Shown here one piece after another: positions 13,001 to 24,934 of a stretch of DNA of 64,000 bases. Source of the DNA: Erythroxylum novogranatense (taxonomy: Eukaryota; Streptophyta; Magnoliopsida; Malpighiales; Erythroxylaceae); assembly GCA_029891385.1 (NCBI GenBank), contig CM057228.1, forward strand, positions 24,672,809-24,736,808. The letters run 5' to 3'. Each line of letters begins with the position of its first letter. Within the stretch, counting starts at the first letter, position 1. The translations under genes were made by a program, and so were the position numbers. The notes beneath the pieces are model-generated. The model had not been told where the DNA came from, did not search any database, and saw only the letters and a program-made list of their open reading frames with translations.

Positions 13001-13537
13001 ACAATATTGCTCTTATTACAATCTCACTATCATCATCTCTATGATATCATCGATGTCTAACACCAATAGGTGTAGTACAATGAATCAATATTTGCCTAAT
13101 CGGACCATCTTCGCTTACTCGGCCCAATATTTCCCATTGCATCGCATCTACAATGAGCTCTCACTCTCGAACTTTAACTTTTACTATAGTCTCTACCCAA
13201 TATCCTTCTCATATTTCCAATGGACCTCTCCCGATTCTAGACATATTCGTTCTCTGTCGTCCGTAATCTTTCCTTAATCACCATACACACCACAATACAT
13301 TGTAATTCTCATTAGTTACGCTTCCTTTTCCCATTCCTCATTGCCCAAACACATTCATGGGTTCACTTTCTATCGGTCTCACTTTTCTCTCACTTAGTCA
13401 CTTAACACGTATGCACACGTAGGATTTATCCTCGTCGTCTCATACTAGGGATCGATTACCACGATCCGCAACGACACGACTCAAATGCGAGCAATTTAAC
13501 CTATGTTTGATCGTGCCCGGATACATTACGCATCATT

Positions 13538-13550
13538 GGGCTCGATACCA
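13538..13550 (-). promoter_or_regulatory. Primer-binding site of element A (altered)
   Basis: Six bases inside the 5' LTR end, the minus strand reads TGGTATCGAGCCC. Compared with TGGTATCAGAGC in B-E, one base is missing after TATC. The same one-base loss is found in element F. Confidence 0.75.
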
Positions 13551-13921
13551 CCTAAATGTAACACTCACTCCCATGAAGACCCGAACCCGACATCGACGGT
13601 GATATCAGTCCGTGCCCGCGAGGGTGGCGCGTACATCACTCAAGAGAAAACTTCGAAGATAACAATTTTTTTTACACAATCGCACACATATTATCATTAA
13701 CGCGGAAAGCAATTTATATAATCAATACAATGGCCTTGGGCCCACTTTTTACATTTACAATTTATTTCGGTCAATTAACTTTACAACTTATCCAAATTAG
13801 TAATACAAAAGTCCAAGAATAGAAACACTAAGACAGACGCGAACTGATCCCGACCACTTCTCTGCTTCTTCAACCAGCAGATGTCATACGCCCGTTGCCT
13901 AACGGGGTATTCTTCTAAGTC

Positions 13922-14790
13922 CTGAAAAATAGATGCAAATTTTGGGTGAGTTTTGCGAACTCAGTGAGAAACCATCATCGATGGTTCACTCAACTCATGC
14001 ATTCACCAATCATATTAGCACACGGTAGCATTAATGTAATATCACATATTATCACATTTCAGCCCAATTTCATACACATACAATTTCATCATTTACATCT
14101 TCCGGTCATTTACGATCATATATATATATATGCAATGCGATGTGACATTGTTCCATTTTCATTTCGGTGTTGTTGTGACTGCGCTACCAAATCTTGTCGA
14201 GAACGGGCACATTGCGTTGAGCGGTGGCTCGAAAACATTGGGCTTGAAGCCTCGATATATCGAGCTGCGGCTCAATACGCTGGACTGAGGTCCTGCGTTG
14301 GTAAAGCTCTCACATACGTTAGGCGTGATATGCCCCGATCTGATGGGCTGCTCACAACCGCTTTTATCGATCACACATTTATGTTTATGCATGCAATGTA
14401 CATATTCCAATTTCCATTTACATATCATTACTATTTGCCAATTCTTCGGACTTTCGGTTCGGTATTTCAATTATCTACATTTCCAATTTATTGCATCCTA
14501 CTATATCACATTTACAATCCCATCCAATGTATCAAACGAAATGCAGATAATTAACACTTCAATATCAATTTCCATTTCTCGGACCTCCGGTCCGAGATCT
14601 CCAAGATAACATTTACAAACATTACTCACAAGTAGCACTTCGTTATCTCATTCCAAATATTTCGATACACCTATGGTCCAAATCAATCAAATTCAAATAC
14701 ACATAAACTATAAACCCTCCATTATCTCCACATGGCATAATTGCAAAATCTTAAACACATAAAGGTTGAGGAACCAACTAGGTTACTCAC
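13922..14790 (-). promoter_or_regulatory. Intron-like leader module, 5' LTR of A
   Basis: An 869-nt counterpart of the module in the other LTR, with donor AGGTGAGTAACC, acceptor TTTTTCAG and the AACCATC/GATGGTT hairpin near 13970. If spliced, it would sit in the 5' leader of the element RNA. Confidence 0.5.
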
Positions 14791-15237
14791 CTATTACTTC
14801 CGAGCTAATGCCGGAAGTTTCGCCCGTCGATTAACGACGCTCCATTTGGGCCTCTAAAAGAATCAGAGAAAGAACGAATCACTAAATATGCAGTTTGTGC
14901 ACATGTAGGTGAAATATGCATGTTCATGAATTCCCGGCCCTAATCCCTTTTTTTTTTCATAAAAATCCGTCTAAAAATTAGAAATCTATTGGCTGACGGT
15001 GCGCAATTCGGACCTCTATAGGTCCCCAATTAAATAAAACAGTGATTAACGGTCCATTACAAGGGCCACGTCGGTTTCCGCCTAAAATTTCCAATTTTCA
15101 CAAAATGAAATTCAATATTTTACAAACCGATGCCTCGAGAATCAGGTCCATCGGACGTCGACGGAAAAGAAATTGACAAAAGAATCACCAAATACCAAAT
15201 AATCAAATCATACTAAAAATAACACATTCATATTACA

Positions 15238-15365
15238 CTTGCTCTCAGGGCGAGGCGTCGCCTCTTGAGGCCGACCCATTGGCCTCGTCGCGAGGCGAGG
15301 CATCGCCTCGCGACTGGGCTGACTTACCTCGCCTCGAGGCGGCGCCTCGCCTCGCGATTTGACGA
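15238..15365 (-). repeat. GC-rich palindromic array, 5' LTR of A
   Basis: Counterpart of 7378-7505, with the same GAGGCGTCGCCTC words but several copy-specific small indels and substitutions. Confidence 0.75.
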
Positions 15366-15419
15366 GGTTCTCTACTTCCTTGCCCTTTTCCTGTTTTCAA
15401 TCCAAATTTCCAACAATCA

Positions 15420-16300
15420 TAAATCTTAGCACACAAATCAGAAAATACAAATTATACCTTATTGGAAAGATAAAGAAACCCTCTACAATTCTCATGAAGA
15501 CCATGAAAATCAATTTCACCCCTAAAGGTGTCAAAATCCAATCACACCAACTGCCTACACAAACCTATCACAACAGGACAGTACCTTACCAATTCCATAA
15601 CTCACTGATTCTTTAGTTAAAATTACCACAACAATATGAGCAATCAGTTCACAATGTTATCTACAACTCTTATGAACAACCCAACATCAAATTCTATTGT
15701 TAACTGTATCAAACAATTCCATAAACAATCTGTCTTCTGAAATCAACCAATCTGGACAGTAATTTTCCATTCAACATATCTCATAGCACAAATGTTACAA
15801 AATCACAACCTTATGTTCCTGAAAAGATAAGATCCCAAACTTCAATGTTCATGAAGAACTCAAACTCCAATTCGATTTCTAACATTTTCAAATCTGTTAT
15901 GCAAGTTTCTGACCTAACCAGCACTTAACATCACAATGTAGGTTCAGATTTTGAAATTCCATATCTCCCACATCTGACTTCCAAAATTATAAGCCATATA
16001 TCATTTTCAAAATCAATCTGTCATCTAGAACTCTTCAGTACAATTCAAACTCCAATTCAATTCAAAAAATTACAAAATTCTTCCAAGTCCGAATGTGCAC
16101 TAAATGTGCCAATTCAACTAGGTTTTTCATCAAGGCATAAAACAGTCATTAGAAATCAGTTCATATCTCCCAATATACAACTCGAAAATTAACAAGATCA
16201 GTGGTAATGGAAAGCTAACTCAATAGGCTACAACTTTCATGAAGACCATTTTCCTAATCCCATACCAATTAATTTAGAAAAATTAGCAAAACTCATTTGA
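15420..16300 (-). repeat. Five ~180-bp degenerate units, 5' LTR of A
   Basis: CATG-equivalents on the plus strand are at 15493, 15671, 15850, 16036 and 16238, giving spacings of 178, 179, 186 and 202. This is the same pattern as the other LTR. Confidence 0.7.
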
Positions 16301-17833
16301 CATATTTGCGAATCTGTTCCTGCACCGTAAATGAAACTTTCCATGCCAATTTTCGACCTTCTAACATTAAAATTGACCAACACCTATTTCACACTAAAAT
16401 GAAGCCACTTGGGCACAAATCTCACCTCATTTGCTCACCTATACAATTAATTATGAACAAAACAGTACCATAGGTTCAAAACTCAATTTCCAGCTTTCAA
16501 CATTAACCTGTCTTCTATCACTTCCAACATCCATAACACATCACTAAGCATCAAATTATACCTCTAATTCAACTACAAACTAATCACAACATTCACTTAT
16601 ATAATTTACTAAACTTTGGCAGCACATATCTACCCAATTATCATACTTGTTTCCTTTCATTTAAGCTAACAAACTCAATCCAAAACCAAGCCAAAACTCA
16701 CTTAAAACTATAATCATTCATTCATCCATATATAAGCACATAATGAAACCCATTCTAACCTACCCTTCTTATGCTCAAGTACACATATAAATAGTCTCCA
16801 TGCATGCTTCTACCTACTAAAAGAAAGAATATAACCAAACTACTTACCTTAGACAAGTCAAGCAATCAAATCTCCAAAGCTTTGCAACTCTCCACACTTC
16901 CTACTTAAACACCTCACCCACGGCTATGTCACTACACAAGCACATCATCACCTTCTCAAGAATCAAACTTGGTCTTAGGGGTGTAAGGAAGAAGCAAAAG
17001 ATCCAAAACAAACCTCCATGTATGGAAAAGGAAGAAGAGAATTTGAAAGAGAAATGAAAGCACACCAAGGAACGAAGCAACCAAGTTTGGATGAGAGGAA
17101 GAGGATAAGCTTTCAAAGCTTTTAAGTGATTTATTTGTTGGAGAATCCAAGGAGAAGTCGATATAATGGCTAAGATAAGACAAAGTTGTTTACTTAAGTG
17201 GACACTTGGCACTTAAAAGAGTAAAAGACAAAAACAACTTAATTAACATAATTTAATCATAATCTTTCATTAATCTCACTTAAACATTAATCATGGCACT
17301 AGAATAATTCTTAACATTAATTATCCACTAATCTTATGCCATTAGTCAATCCTGTTCAGTACAAAAATTTCATCCAATAATTGTTGAATTTTCCGGTCCG
17401 CAACAACCGAAAAATTCCAGAAAAATTCCTATAAATCCTTAAAATGTAAAACGCTTTATGGCGAACTCCAAATAATTTTTCAAACACGAAACCACATTTT
17501 CCAAACAAAACATCTTTAGGCCATAGACCGGCGTTTTTGCGGTTTGGGAATTTTCTAGGAAAATTCGAAAAATTCTGAAAATCCCATAAAATATAAAACA
17601 ATTTTTGGCGACCAATAAGTTTTCAAATACAAGTATCCCATAAATTTCACAAAAGATCTCCATTTGAAACCCAAGCCGGGAAATGTCATGAATGCATGTA
17701 CAGTCATTTCATGTGCACGATTGCTACTGTGTAGCAATCCTATTAGACATGAGCAGTCCTATGCAATCCCAATCTATCCCATCCTATGCCAATTTTATCA
17801 TTTTACCCTTCCAGTAGGGGGTGGGATGTTACA

Positions 17834-17838
17834 ATGCG
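17834..17838. repeat. Target-site duplication of A, right copy (ATGCG)
   Basis: Exact match to 5700-5704, directly after the TGTTACA terminus. Confidence 0.85.
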
Positions 17839-18055
17839 TTATACATAGTCCATTTATACAATTGTGTATAAATAAATGTTTTTACGTGTGCAATTATTGA
17901 TGAGTATGCAATGTGTGTCTTGCATAAATGGGTTGTACAAGTCAAGTGTCTGCATTCAGGCGTTCCCAGAATTTGAAAGCAAATGCTAATTTGGAGCGTA
18001 CTGTGAGTCTTGCGGGAGTGGGGTTTGGCCCTATGTTGAGGATGTCCCACTAGTA
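17839..18055. other. Unassigned flank of A
   Basis: No gene. It includes 'GAGTCTTGCGGGAGTGGGG' near 18004-18022, the last words of A/Z-type LTRs, so it may hold a short LTR-end scrap. It resumes the locus that A interrupted. Confidence 0.4.
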
Positions 18056-19200
18056 CTTATACCTACTTCTGGTTCGCATCTCTTCTATCACCACCTCTAC
18101 TACCAATTTTACCTGAACCTCTACCCAAACCAAAGACACTACTCTGACCACATATTATCTCCTCTTCCCTCACTCCTGAACTCCTCCCTACTATCGGACA
18201 ACTCCTCTATAAGTGCTCCTACTCTCTATAAACAACATGCCTTACTGATCTCAGTAGATCCCCAATTTGGTTCTCTATGAACTCTCACGTAGTTAGCACA
18301 ACTCTGTAACCCTCTAACTCCTTTGTTAAAAGATCCTTTGAACCTATAACTAGCCTCTTTATCAAATCCAACTGATGGTGCATTAGTTATGTTGTCCTGA
18401 ATCCTTGTTAGCTCTTCAATCTTTACCAAATCGGTATAAACTACCACTCCTACTTGACGTAGCATCGACTCTCCTAGCTCCCCTCTTAACAGACTAACTC
18501 ACCTCTCTATAATGACTCTCTGGTCGCCTTTTTAGCTTTCCTCTCCTTCTACCTTGTTATATCACATCCTCTACTCTGAGTGTAGTCTCTAATAACTTTT
18601 TGAAATCAAAAGTAGTAACTCCTAAACCTAAGCGAATATTCATACTCAAATCCTGCTCAAATCAATAATATATGTCCTTTGGATTTGTCATAATCTCTAG
18701 TGCATACTTAGACAATGCTGCAAAGTGAGCCTTATAATCTGTAAATGACATCTCCTTTGTATGAGCCAAACTTATAAACTTCATTTTCTTTTGATCTTGA
18801 TATATTCGCGAGTATATTTTTTTCTAAACTCTCTTTAGAACTCCTGCTAAGTCATCTCTTATGCGTCGTAAGATCTCTTCACTGACTTCCACCAAGTTAG
18901 TTTCCTTGAAATAATGAAATGATATACTACAAACTTCTTTCTAAAGTACACTTTAAAAGGTCTAAAAATAACTCTATCTGCTTCCATCATGCTTTAGCCT
19001 CCTCAAGATCAGTAATACCTCAAAACTTCACTGCATCCATCTACGAATCCGCTCATAGTTGCAATCTACCCCAGAATGACCTCGAGTTGGAGAGGCGATA
19101 ACAACCTGCTACATCATCTAAAAGAACCGCAACATCTGTGGTAAGACTGACACCCCTCCTCCTACTCGATCGGTTCTAACACCCCCTGATCAAGTATATC
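18056..19200 (-). pseudogene. Decayed Ty3/gypsy gag (element H)
   Basis: Read on the minus strand, with frame changes, this shows the usual plant gypsy Gag layout. There is an F-x-G-x-x-D-x-x-EA block near 19010, then a Trp-rich stretch, then FRKKYT-x-EYI near 18800 followed by KEMSFTDYKAHFAALSKYA (18670-18770) and a basic Gly/Arg-rich tail with a degenerate Cys-x2-Cys-x3-His zinc-finger trace (18250-18310). The longest open piece is 79 codons (18226-18465). Many stops and shifts make it a pseudogene. Capsid function is inferred from the family. No H pol is visible: the left side is cut off near A's insertion. Confidence 0.7.
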
Positions 19201-19330
19201 TAGAGCATGGATCAAATTAGCCAATTCTCAAGTCAACTTTAGGCCAACAGTATCATATTCTATAACTATCTTAGATAAAACAAAAACATATCATTAGTTT
19301 TTGTCCTTAATTTGTCCCTAAAAACGTAAA

Positions 19331-19345
19331 CCCACTTTGATACCA
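19331..19345 (-). promoter_or_regulatory. Primer-binding site of element H
   Basis: On the minus strand TGGTATCAAAGTGGG follows a TTTAGG spacer, exactly as in A and C. It matches the initiator tRNA-Met-type site with two differences and fixes the 5' LTR of H just to the right. Confidence 0.75.
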
Positions 19346-19697
19346 CCTAAAGTGATGCTCCAATAATTCTTACACCACAATTATCCAAATTGTTCTTAAG
19401 GCATAAAATTAATTACCAAAATCCTCATTAGTTCCAAAGAAAAGGACTTTTATCAGTCACAAAAATTTATTTATACAAGCACGACTAAATCGAACTTTCA
19501 TGTTCAAAAGTATATACAATAAAAACAACTTTATTCAATTTAATCTGTTGACCCACCTAAACTCTACTCTGTCGATCACGTGCATTAGAGATATCGAAAA
19601 ACTCTCTATATCCTAGAAAATATTGACAAAGGGTGAGTTGCCTACTCAGTAAGGGTAACTAACTGTACCTTTAAAATCAAAGAATTTTCTCTCTATA

Positions 19698-19724
19698 TGT
19701 GTGTGTGTGTCTGTGTGTGTGTGT
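19698..19724. repeat. (TG)n microsatellite
   Basis: Alternating TG interrupted once by TC, inside H's LTR. Confidence 0.85.
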
Positions 19725-20019
19725 CAAGGGATTAAAGCATACATATAATATCAAAATCCACAACATTACTTAGCCTATCTGAACAATTAACAAGCATCTA
19801 AAATTTTATCAAAGCAATGATTAAGACTAATATTATCTTATTATTATCATTTATGTTTTATTTCATAATTAACTGAATTGCCTGGGCCCTACTTAACCTA
19901 ATAGAGTTAGATTCAATGGTTTGTTGGCTCATCTCTACATATTATAATCTCTCACTAAGTGGAAACGTAATTAGATGTACAAATATCAATATAGGATAAC
20001 TCAATTTCTCAATCTAATT

Positions 20020-20180
20020 TGGTGCCCTAGTACCACTCCAATATCTAACCATCGACACAGGATATCCCCCAGACTTAGGATATCTCAGTACCACTCCAGT
20101 ACTTAGCCATTGGCACAGAGTGTTCTAAGGACTGAGGATGCCTCGATACCTACTCCATTGACATATACCTAGCCATCGAT
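20020..20180. repeat. Degenerate tandem repeat, two to three copies
   Basis: 'AGTACCACTCCA(A/G)TA' followed by 'TAACCAT(C/T)G(A/G)CACAG' occurs at about 20029 and 20092, with a weaker third copy near 20143. The period is about 50-63 bp. No coding sense. Confidence 0.6.
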
Positions 20181-21292
20181 TGCTCATATTTAACCAACCT
20201 ATCAATCTATGACCATCAAATGTATCCAATCCTACGTAAGCCACATATTCACGATTTGCACTATTTATTCACAACTTATTATAAGTCAAACTCAATTTAA
20301 CACAATTTCGCCAAATTAACAATTGATACACCTCATAATACATAACAAAATATAAAAGTGAAACACCTTATACTTTGTTAATTATTTGTGAAATAATTAA
20401 ACATATTTCATATATGTAACTATTAATCATTAATTCAATTAATGACTAATTCAAAATATGATTTGTCATAAAATAATTTATTAATAACAAAAATTCAAAG
20501 TTTCAATAACCGCATACACTATTCTAAGAGTATAATATAAGGTTATCTTTACCTGAATTTTTGACTCAACTAATTGATAGTCCAATTTACTCCTCAATCT
20601 GACCTTCAGACCTAAACATTACAAAATTCTATTAGACTAATTTTAAAAAATCAACTCGATTACCCTTAGTAGTCCAACATCATTCCTTTTCTACTTTATT
20701 CTTAATATAAAAATATCCTTACATAACTTAACCACCATAATTACTAAAATACCCTAAACTATTAAAAGTCCTATTTTATCCTCACTTATTTTTATTAATA
20801 CAAAATTACCTTCTTGGAATTAAATTTCAATTTTACCCTTAAATTTTATATTTTCTATTTTGGCCCTTAATACAACTTAAATTTTCATAAATTGACTTCT
20901 TAACTCTCTCTTCTTCTCCTACCTCTTCTTTTTTTCCTCATTTTTCAAATACATTTTCTCCAATTTTATTTTTCCCATGACTTCAATTTATTGTCTCAAA
21001 CAATCGCAATATACATTCTAACGATAAACTAGTTTAGGATGACTAATACTCATAATAAAAGGCATTTCATTGTTACTGGAAATTTTTTTACTAATGTTTC
21101 TAAGAGATTTTGGGGTTGTTAATCGTCACAATTTGCTGCAAAATAAACAAAATGAGAGAACACATGAGAAAAGTATAAAATGTAAGAGAAAGATGGTGTA
21201 TTTAAACACTATCAACTGGAAAATGGAGAGGAAATGAAGAACATAGCTTGTTTTTTTGTGGCTAAATGCCCATTTGTTGTCTTATTCTTTCT

Positions 21293-21297
21293 ATACC
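21293..21297. repeat. Target-site duplication (ATACC), left copy
   Basis: ATACC precedes TGTAACATCCCACC and is repeated exactly at 25336-25340. Confidence 0.85.
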
Positions 21298-22849
21298 TGT
21301 AACATCCCACCCCCTCCTGGAAGGGTAAAATAGGAAATTTGTCGTAGGATGGGATTGATAGGGAATAATTAGTACTGTTCATGCATAATAGGATTGATAC
21401 ACAGTATCAATTGTGTACATGGAATTTCGGTATATGCATTCATAATAATTCCCGGTAATTGGGCCTAAAGCAATTTTATTGGGATTAACGTGGTAAATGG
21501 GTTTGAAAATTATTCGAAAAGCGCTATGAAGCGTTATAGATTTTAAGAGATTTTCAGGAATTTTTTTGGAATTTTCCGGAGAAAATTTCCGGACCGGCAA
21601 AATCGCCGGTAACTGGTCTAAACATGTTTTGGGGTAGAAAAGGTGATTTTCGTGATTGAAAAATTATTTGGAGTGCATTGTTACTGCTTTATAATTTTAG
21701 GAATTTCAATAATTCTTTAAAAATAATTGGAAATTCTCTGATCGGATAAATCGCCAATTAGTAACAAATTCGATTCTCAGTAGCAAAAATCGCTACCCAC
21801 TGGTACTGTAATATTGGGTATTTTATTTTGGGACTGAAAGTAGGGTCATTAGAGTTAAATGGAGTAACATTTTGGACTGGATTAAACAAACATATCTTTG
21901 ACTTTTCTATGAATTGTGTACCAATTAAAATTTGACATTTAAGAGTGTAACATTAAATGCTTCCTCATCACTTTCTCTCGGTTATGTAAGTGTTTAAAGT
22001 AAAGGAAGAAGGAATTTTGTGCTTTGGTTACTCTTCACCCGAAAACACACTTCTCCTTTGCATATACATTGAAAATTTTCTCATCTTTCTTTACAACTTC
22101 AAGATACCATTTCTTATTCCATCAAAGCTAGAAGATGAGCTTTGTGCATACTTGAGAAGGGAAGGAAGTTGGTACTTTGGTGGGTGTAGAAGTAGAAGGT
22201 AAAAGTTAGAAGTTGAAGTTTTGAAGGAGGTTTTGTCTTAGGTATGTATTCATTAAAGTTTTGATCTTTAAATGATGTCTTTCATATGAATTAAATGCCA
22301 TGATAGTATGGGGTAGTTAATAAAAGGGTTTAAAGCATGTATTAGGTTTAGGTAGGCATTAAAGTGATGATTATTATGATTTGAAGAAAAGGGGATGAGG
22401 CTAGATGAAGATGCATTGAAGTTAATGATATGGTTTGATTTTGAATTGAATAGGGATAATTATTTGAGTCCTTGAATTGAGGAAGTTAATGCTGTAAATT
22501 TTTCAGTGTTAGCCCTAATATATGTATGACTGTATTAAAATTTAATTTGTATTTATTTTGATGTCTAGTGGTGTGAAAAAGGCATTGGAAGTGATTGAAC
22601 TAAGGTTAACATTGAATCTGGAAAATTGGAATTATAATTGATGTTACTGTTTTGTTCATAATTTATTGTGTAGAAATGCAAATGAGGTAAGGTTAGTGGC
22701 CACTGAAACTTTGGGATGTTGGCTTCAATTTAGTGTGAAATAGGTGTTGTTGAATTCCAATGATAGAAGGGTCAATTTCTGTATGGAAAGTTACTGTTCC
22801 ATTGCCTGTAAACAGTAACCGCAACCATGACATCTGAGTTTTGTTGATT

Positions 22850-23700
22850 TTTCAGAATTAATGGAGATGGAATTAGGGAAAATGGTCTGCATGGAAGTTG
22901 TAGCATATTGAATTATCTTTCCATTTCTTCTGATATTGTTATTTTTAGAATTGTATATTGGGAGATATGAATTGATTACTAATGACTGGTTTAGAGCATT
23001 TTGGATGAAACCTAGCTTAAGTGTGATTTTGTGAGTTTACTGATTGGAGGCAATTTTAACATTTTATGTGGACTGAATTGGTGTGAGTGAGCTTCTGAAA
23101 AGTTGTAGAGGAAGAGATTACCTTGAAATTGATATTTTGTGTGTAATTTTTAGAAGTCAGAATTGGGAGTTATGATTTTTTTCAAAAATTGCCCCTACAT
23201 TAGGTTATGAATGGCTGATCATAACAGAAACTTCCATAACAGTTTTGAAATTGTTAGAGATCGAATTGGATGATGAGTGCTTCATGAAAAATGAAGTTTG
23301 AGATGTTATCTTTTCAGGGATATAAAGTTCTGATTTTACTGACTTGTATATAGGGAGTTATGCTTGTTGTAAGGTTACTTCCCACATTGAAGGGTTTCAG
23401 AGACAGTAACATTGAATGAATTAATTGACTAGTTTAGAAATATAATTTGATTTTGGATTGTTCATGAAAGTTGTTGAGGACATTGTGAACTAATTGATCA
23501 TATTTTTGTGGTAATTTATTTCTGAAGAATCAGTGAGTTATGAAATTGCCAAATGTACTGCCCTGTGTTGCTGGAAATTGAGTAGGCAGTAGGTTTGATG
23601 GAGTATTTGACACCCTTAGAGTTGGAATTGATTTTTATGGTCTTCTTAAGAATTGTAGAGCTTTTCATAAGCTTTCCAACAAGGTATAGTTTGCATTTTC
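22850..23700 (+). repeat. Five ~180-bp degenerate units in the solo LTR
   Basis: Cores resembling CTTCATGAAAGTTGTAGA have CATG-equivalents at 22890, 23094, 23283, 23463 and 23645. Spacings are 204, 189, 180 and 182, almost the series found in B (202, 183, 181, 182). Confidence 0.7.
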
Positions 23701-24179
23701 CAGAAATGTGTAGAAAGAGTTATGGGTGTTGAAAGTTGGCTAGAAATCAAGAAATTAAAGAAGGGAATAAGGGTTAGGTATATATATAGATATTAATTGT
23801 TTAAATTGACTTTTGATTTCTTTTGTCAATTTCTTTCCCGTCTGACGTCCGATTGACCTGATTCCAGAGGCATCGGATTCGTTGAATATTTAATTTCATT
23901 TTCTGAGAGATTCGGGATTTTTAGACGGGAATTTGACGTAGCCCCTATTGACGGAACATGTAAACACTGTTTTATTTAATGGAGGACCTATAGAGGTCCG
24001 AATTGCGCACCGTCAGCGCCTATGGATTTCTAATTTTTGATAGAATTTTATTATGGGAAAATATTGAATTAGGACCGGGAATTCATGAACATGCATATCT
24101 CATCAACATGAGCACAAATTTCATATTTAGTGACTCGTGCTTTTTCTTATTCATATAGAGGCCCAATTGGAGCGTCGAT

Positions 24180-24934
24180 TGACCGACGTCACAGAGACTT
24201 CCCGGCATTTGCTCGGAAGTAATAGGTGAGTAACCTAGTTGGTTTCTCAAATTTCTGGTTGTGTACATGTTTAACGTGAATTACGTGCAAAAGTGAATTG
24301 AATGAGCACTGTATGACTACTGGCATGTATGAGATTGTATTGTATGATTTTACTGATACTGATAGACTGAGCTTTATAGCCATCATACTGAACACTGACT
24401 GATACACTGGGCTTTATAGCCATATTGTGGATTGGTGATACATCGGGCTTTATAGCCATATTGTGGATTTACTGATACACTGGGCTTTATAGCCAAATAC
24501 TGCATATTTACTAAATACCGCACTACATGCATAATTGCATGATCAGATAATGGACGTGCCCCAAGTTGCTATTATTGCGATAAGAGCTTGAGCTCTCATA
24601 TCAGATCGACGGGCCTCGAGCCCGAGGGGAGAAATCGACGCGCCCCCATCGAACACCGACCGAGCACTTGGGCACAATATCAATAATCGAAAGAGTCACA
24701 TATGCATTGCATTCGCATAAATGACCGCTCGTGACATGTACCGCTTTTGTAATGGCATGAATTTCGTGTGAATGGTTTTCATTCATCGACATTGTTATTG
24801 ATCGCCATCGTAATTGATTATTCTTTCGGGTGTCTTTGTACGTCATGGGCGTAATGCATGATTTGAGTGAACCATCGATGATGGTTTTCATTGAGTTCGC
24901 AAAACTCACCCAAAATTTGCATCTATTTTTTCAG
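24180..24934 (+). promoter_or_regulatory. Intron-like leader module in A-type solo LTR
   Basis: The ACTTCC/GGAAGT inverted repeat (24208-24220) precedes donor GT at 24226. The acceptor TTTTTTCAG ends at 24934, so the length is 709 nt. The AACCATC-GAT-GATGGTT hairpin lies at about 24870-24887. Confidence 0.55.
24355..24500 (+). repeat. ~36-bp tandem repeat with a hairpin word
   Basis: Three to four units of 'GGGCTTTATAGCCATATTGTGGATT' type, with the GGCTTTATAGCC core at about 24411, 24447 and 24483 and a diverged one near 24371. GGCT-TTAT-AGCC can fold on itself. Confidence 0.75.

Larger units (their letters stand above)
10016..13556 (-). other. Non-coding interior of element A
   Basis: 3.5 kb of T/C-rich plus strand (A/G-rich in sense). 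I looked for zinc-knuckle, protease DTG/DSG, RT FIDD, RNase H and integrase motifs on the minus strand and found none. Open frames are at most about 100 codons and show no family features. It holds a (TA)n run at 11667-11688 and a homopolymer-rich patch near 12785-12810. The interior looks like a cis-acting scaffold rather than decayed gag-pol, though old decay cannot be ruled out by eye. Confidence 0.65.
5705..17833 (-). mobile_element. Element A: complete LARD-like LTR retrotransposon
   Basis: A 12.1-kb element in minus orientation with paired LTRs of 4311 bp (5705-10015) and 4277 bp (13557-17833) and a 3541-bp interior. Both ends show TGTAACA/TGTTACA-type termini. The flanks are identical 5-mers, ATGCG at 5700-5704 and 17834-17838. 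A polypurine tract adjoins the 3' LTR and a tRNA-Met-like primer site adjoins the 5' LTR. No gag or pol homology is visible inside on either strand. Very long LTRs with a conserved non-coding interior are the definition of LARDs, which must borrow proteins from relatives. The plus-strand A-family solo LTR at 21298 shows that the family is or was active here. Confidence 0.85.
13557..17833 (-). repeat. 5' LTR of element A
   Basis: Sister of 5705-10015 with the same modules. Hundreds of bases are almost identical (for example 15600-16120). The difference is concentrated in small indels around GC-rich words (13560-13630, 14190-14310, 17385-17410). The terminus at 17833 is TGTAACATCCCACCCCC in sense. 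Confidence 0.85.
19351..21297 (-). repeat. 5' LTR of element H, right part interrupted
   Basis: AT-rich, non-coding, adjoining H's primer site, with a CT-rich block at 20900-20960 (purine-rich leader in sense). The solo LTR at 21298 is inserted in it, so the rest should continue after 25340. I cannot define its outer terminus. Confidence 0.55.

Noticed and set aside
10016..13556. Decayed gag-pol inside element A
   Set aside because: I looked for RT, RNase H, integrase and zinc-knuckle words on the minus strand and found none. A computed translated search would be decisive.
13946..14554. A 202-codon plus-strand open frame (and a 180-codon one at 6312-6854)
   Set aside because: Both lie antisense inside A's LTRs, and the frame is not preserved between the two sister copies. 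The composition is that of translated AT-rich non-coding DNA.
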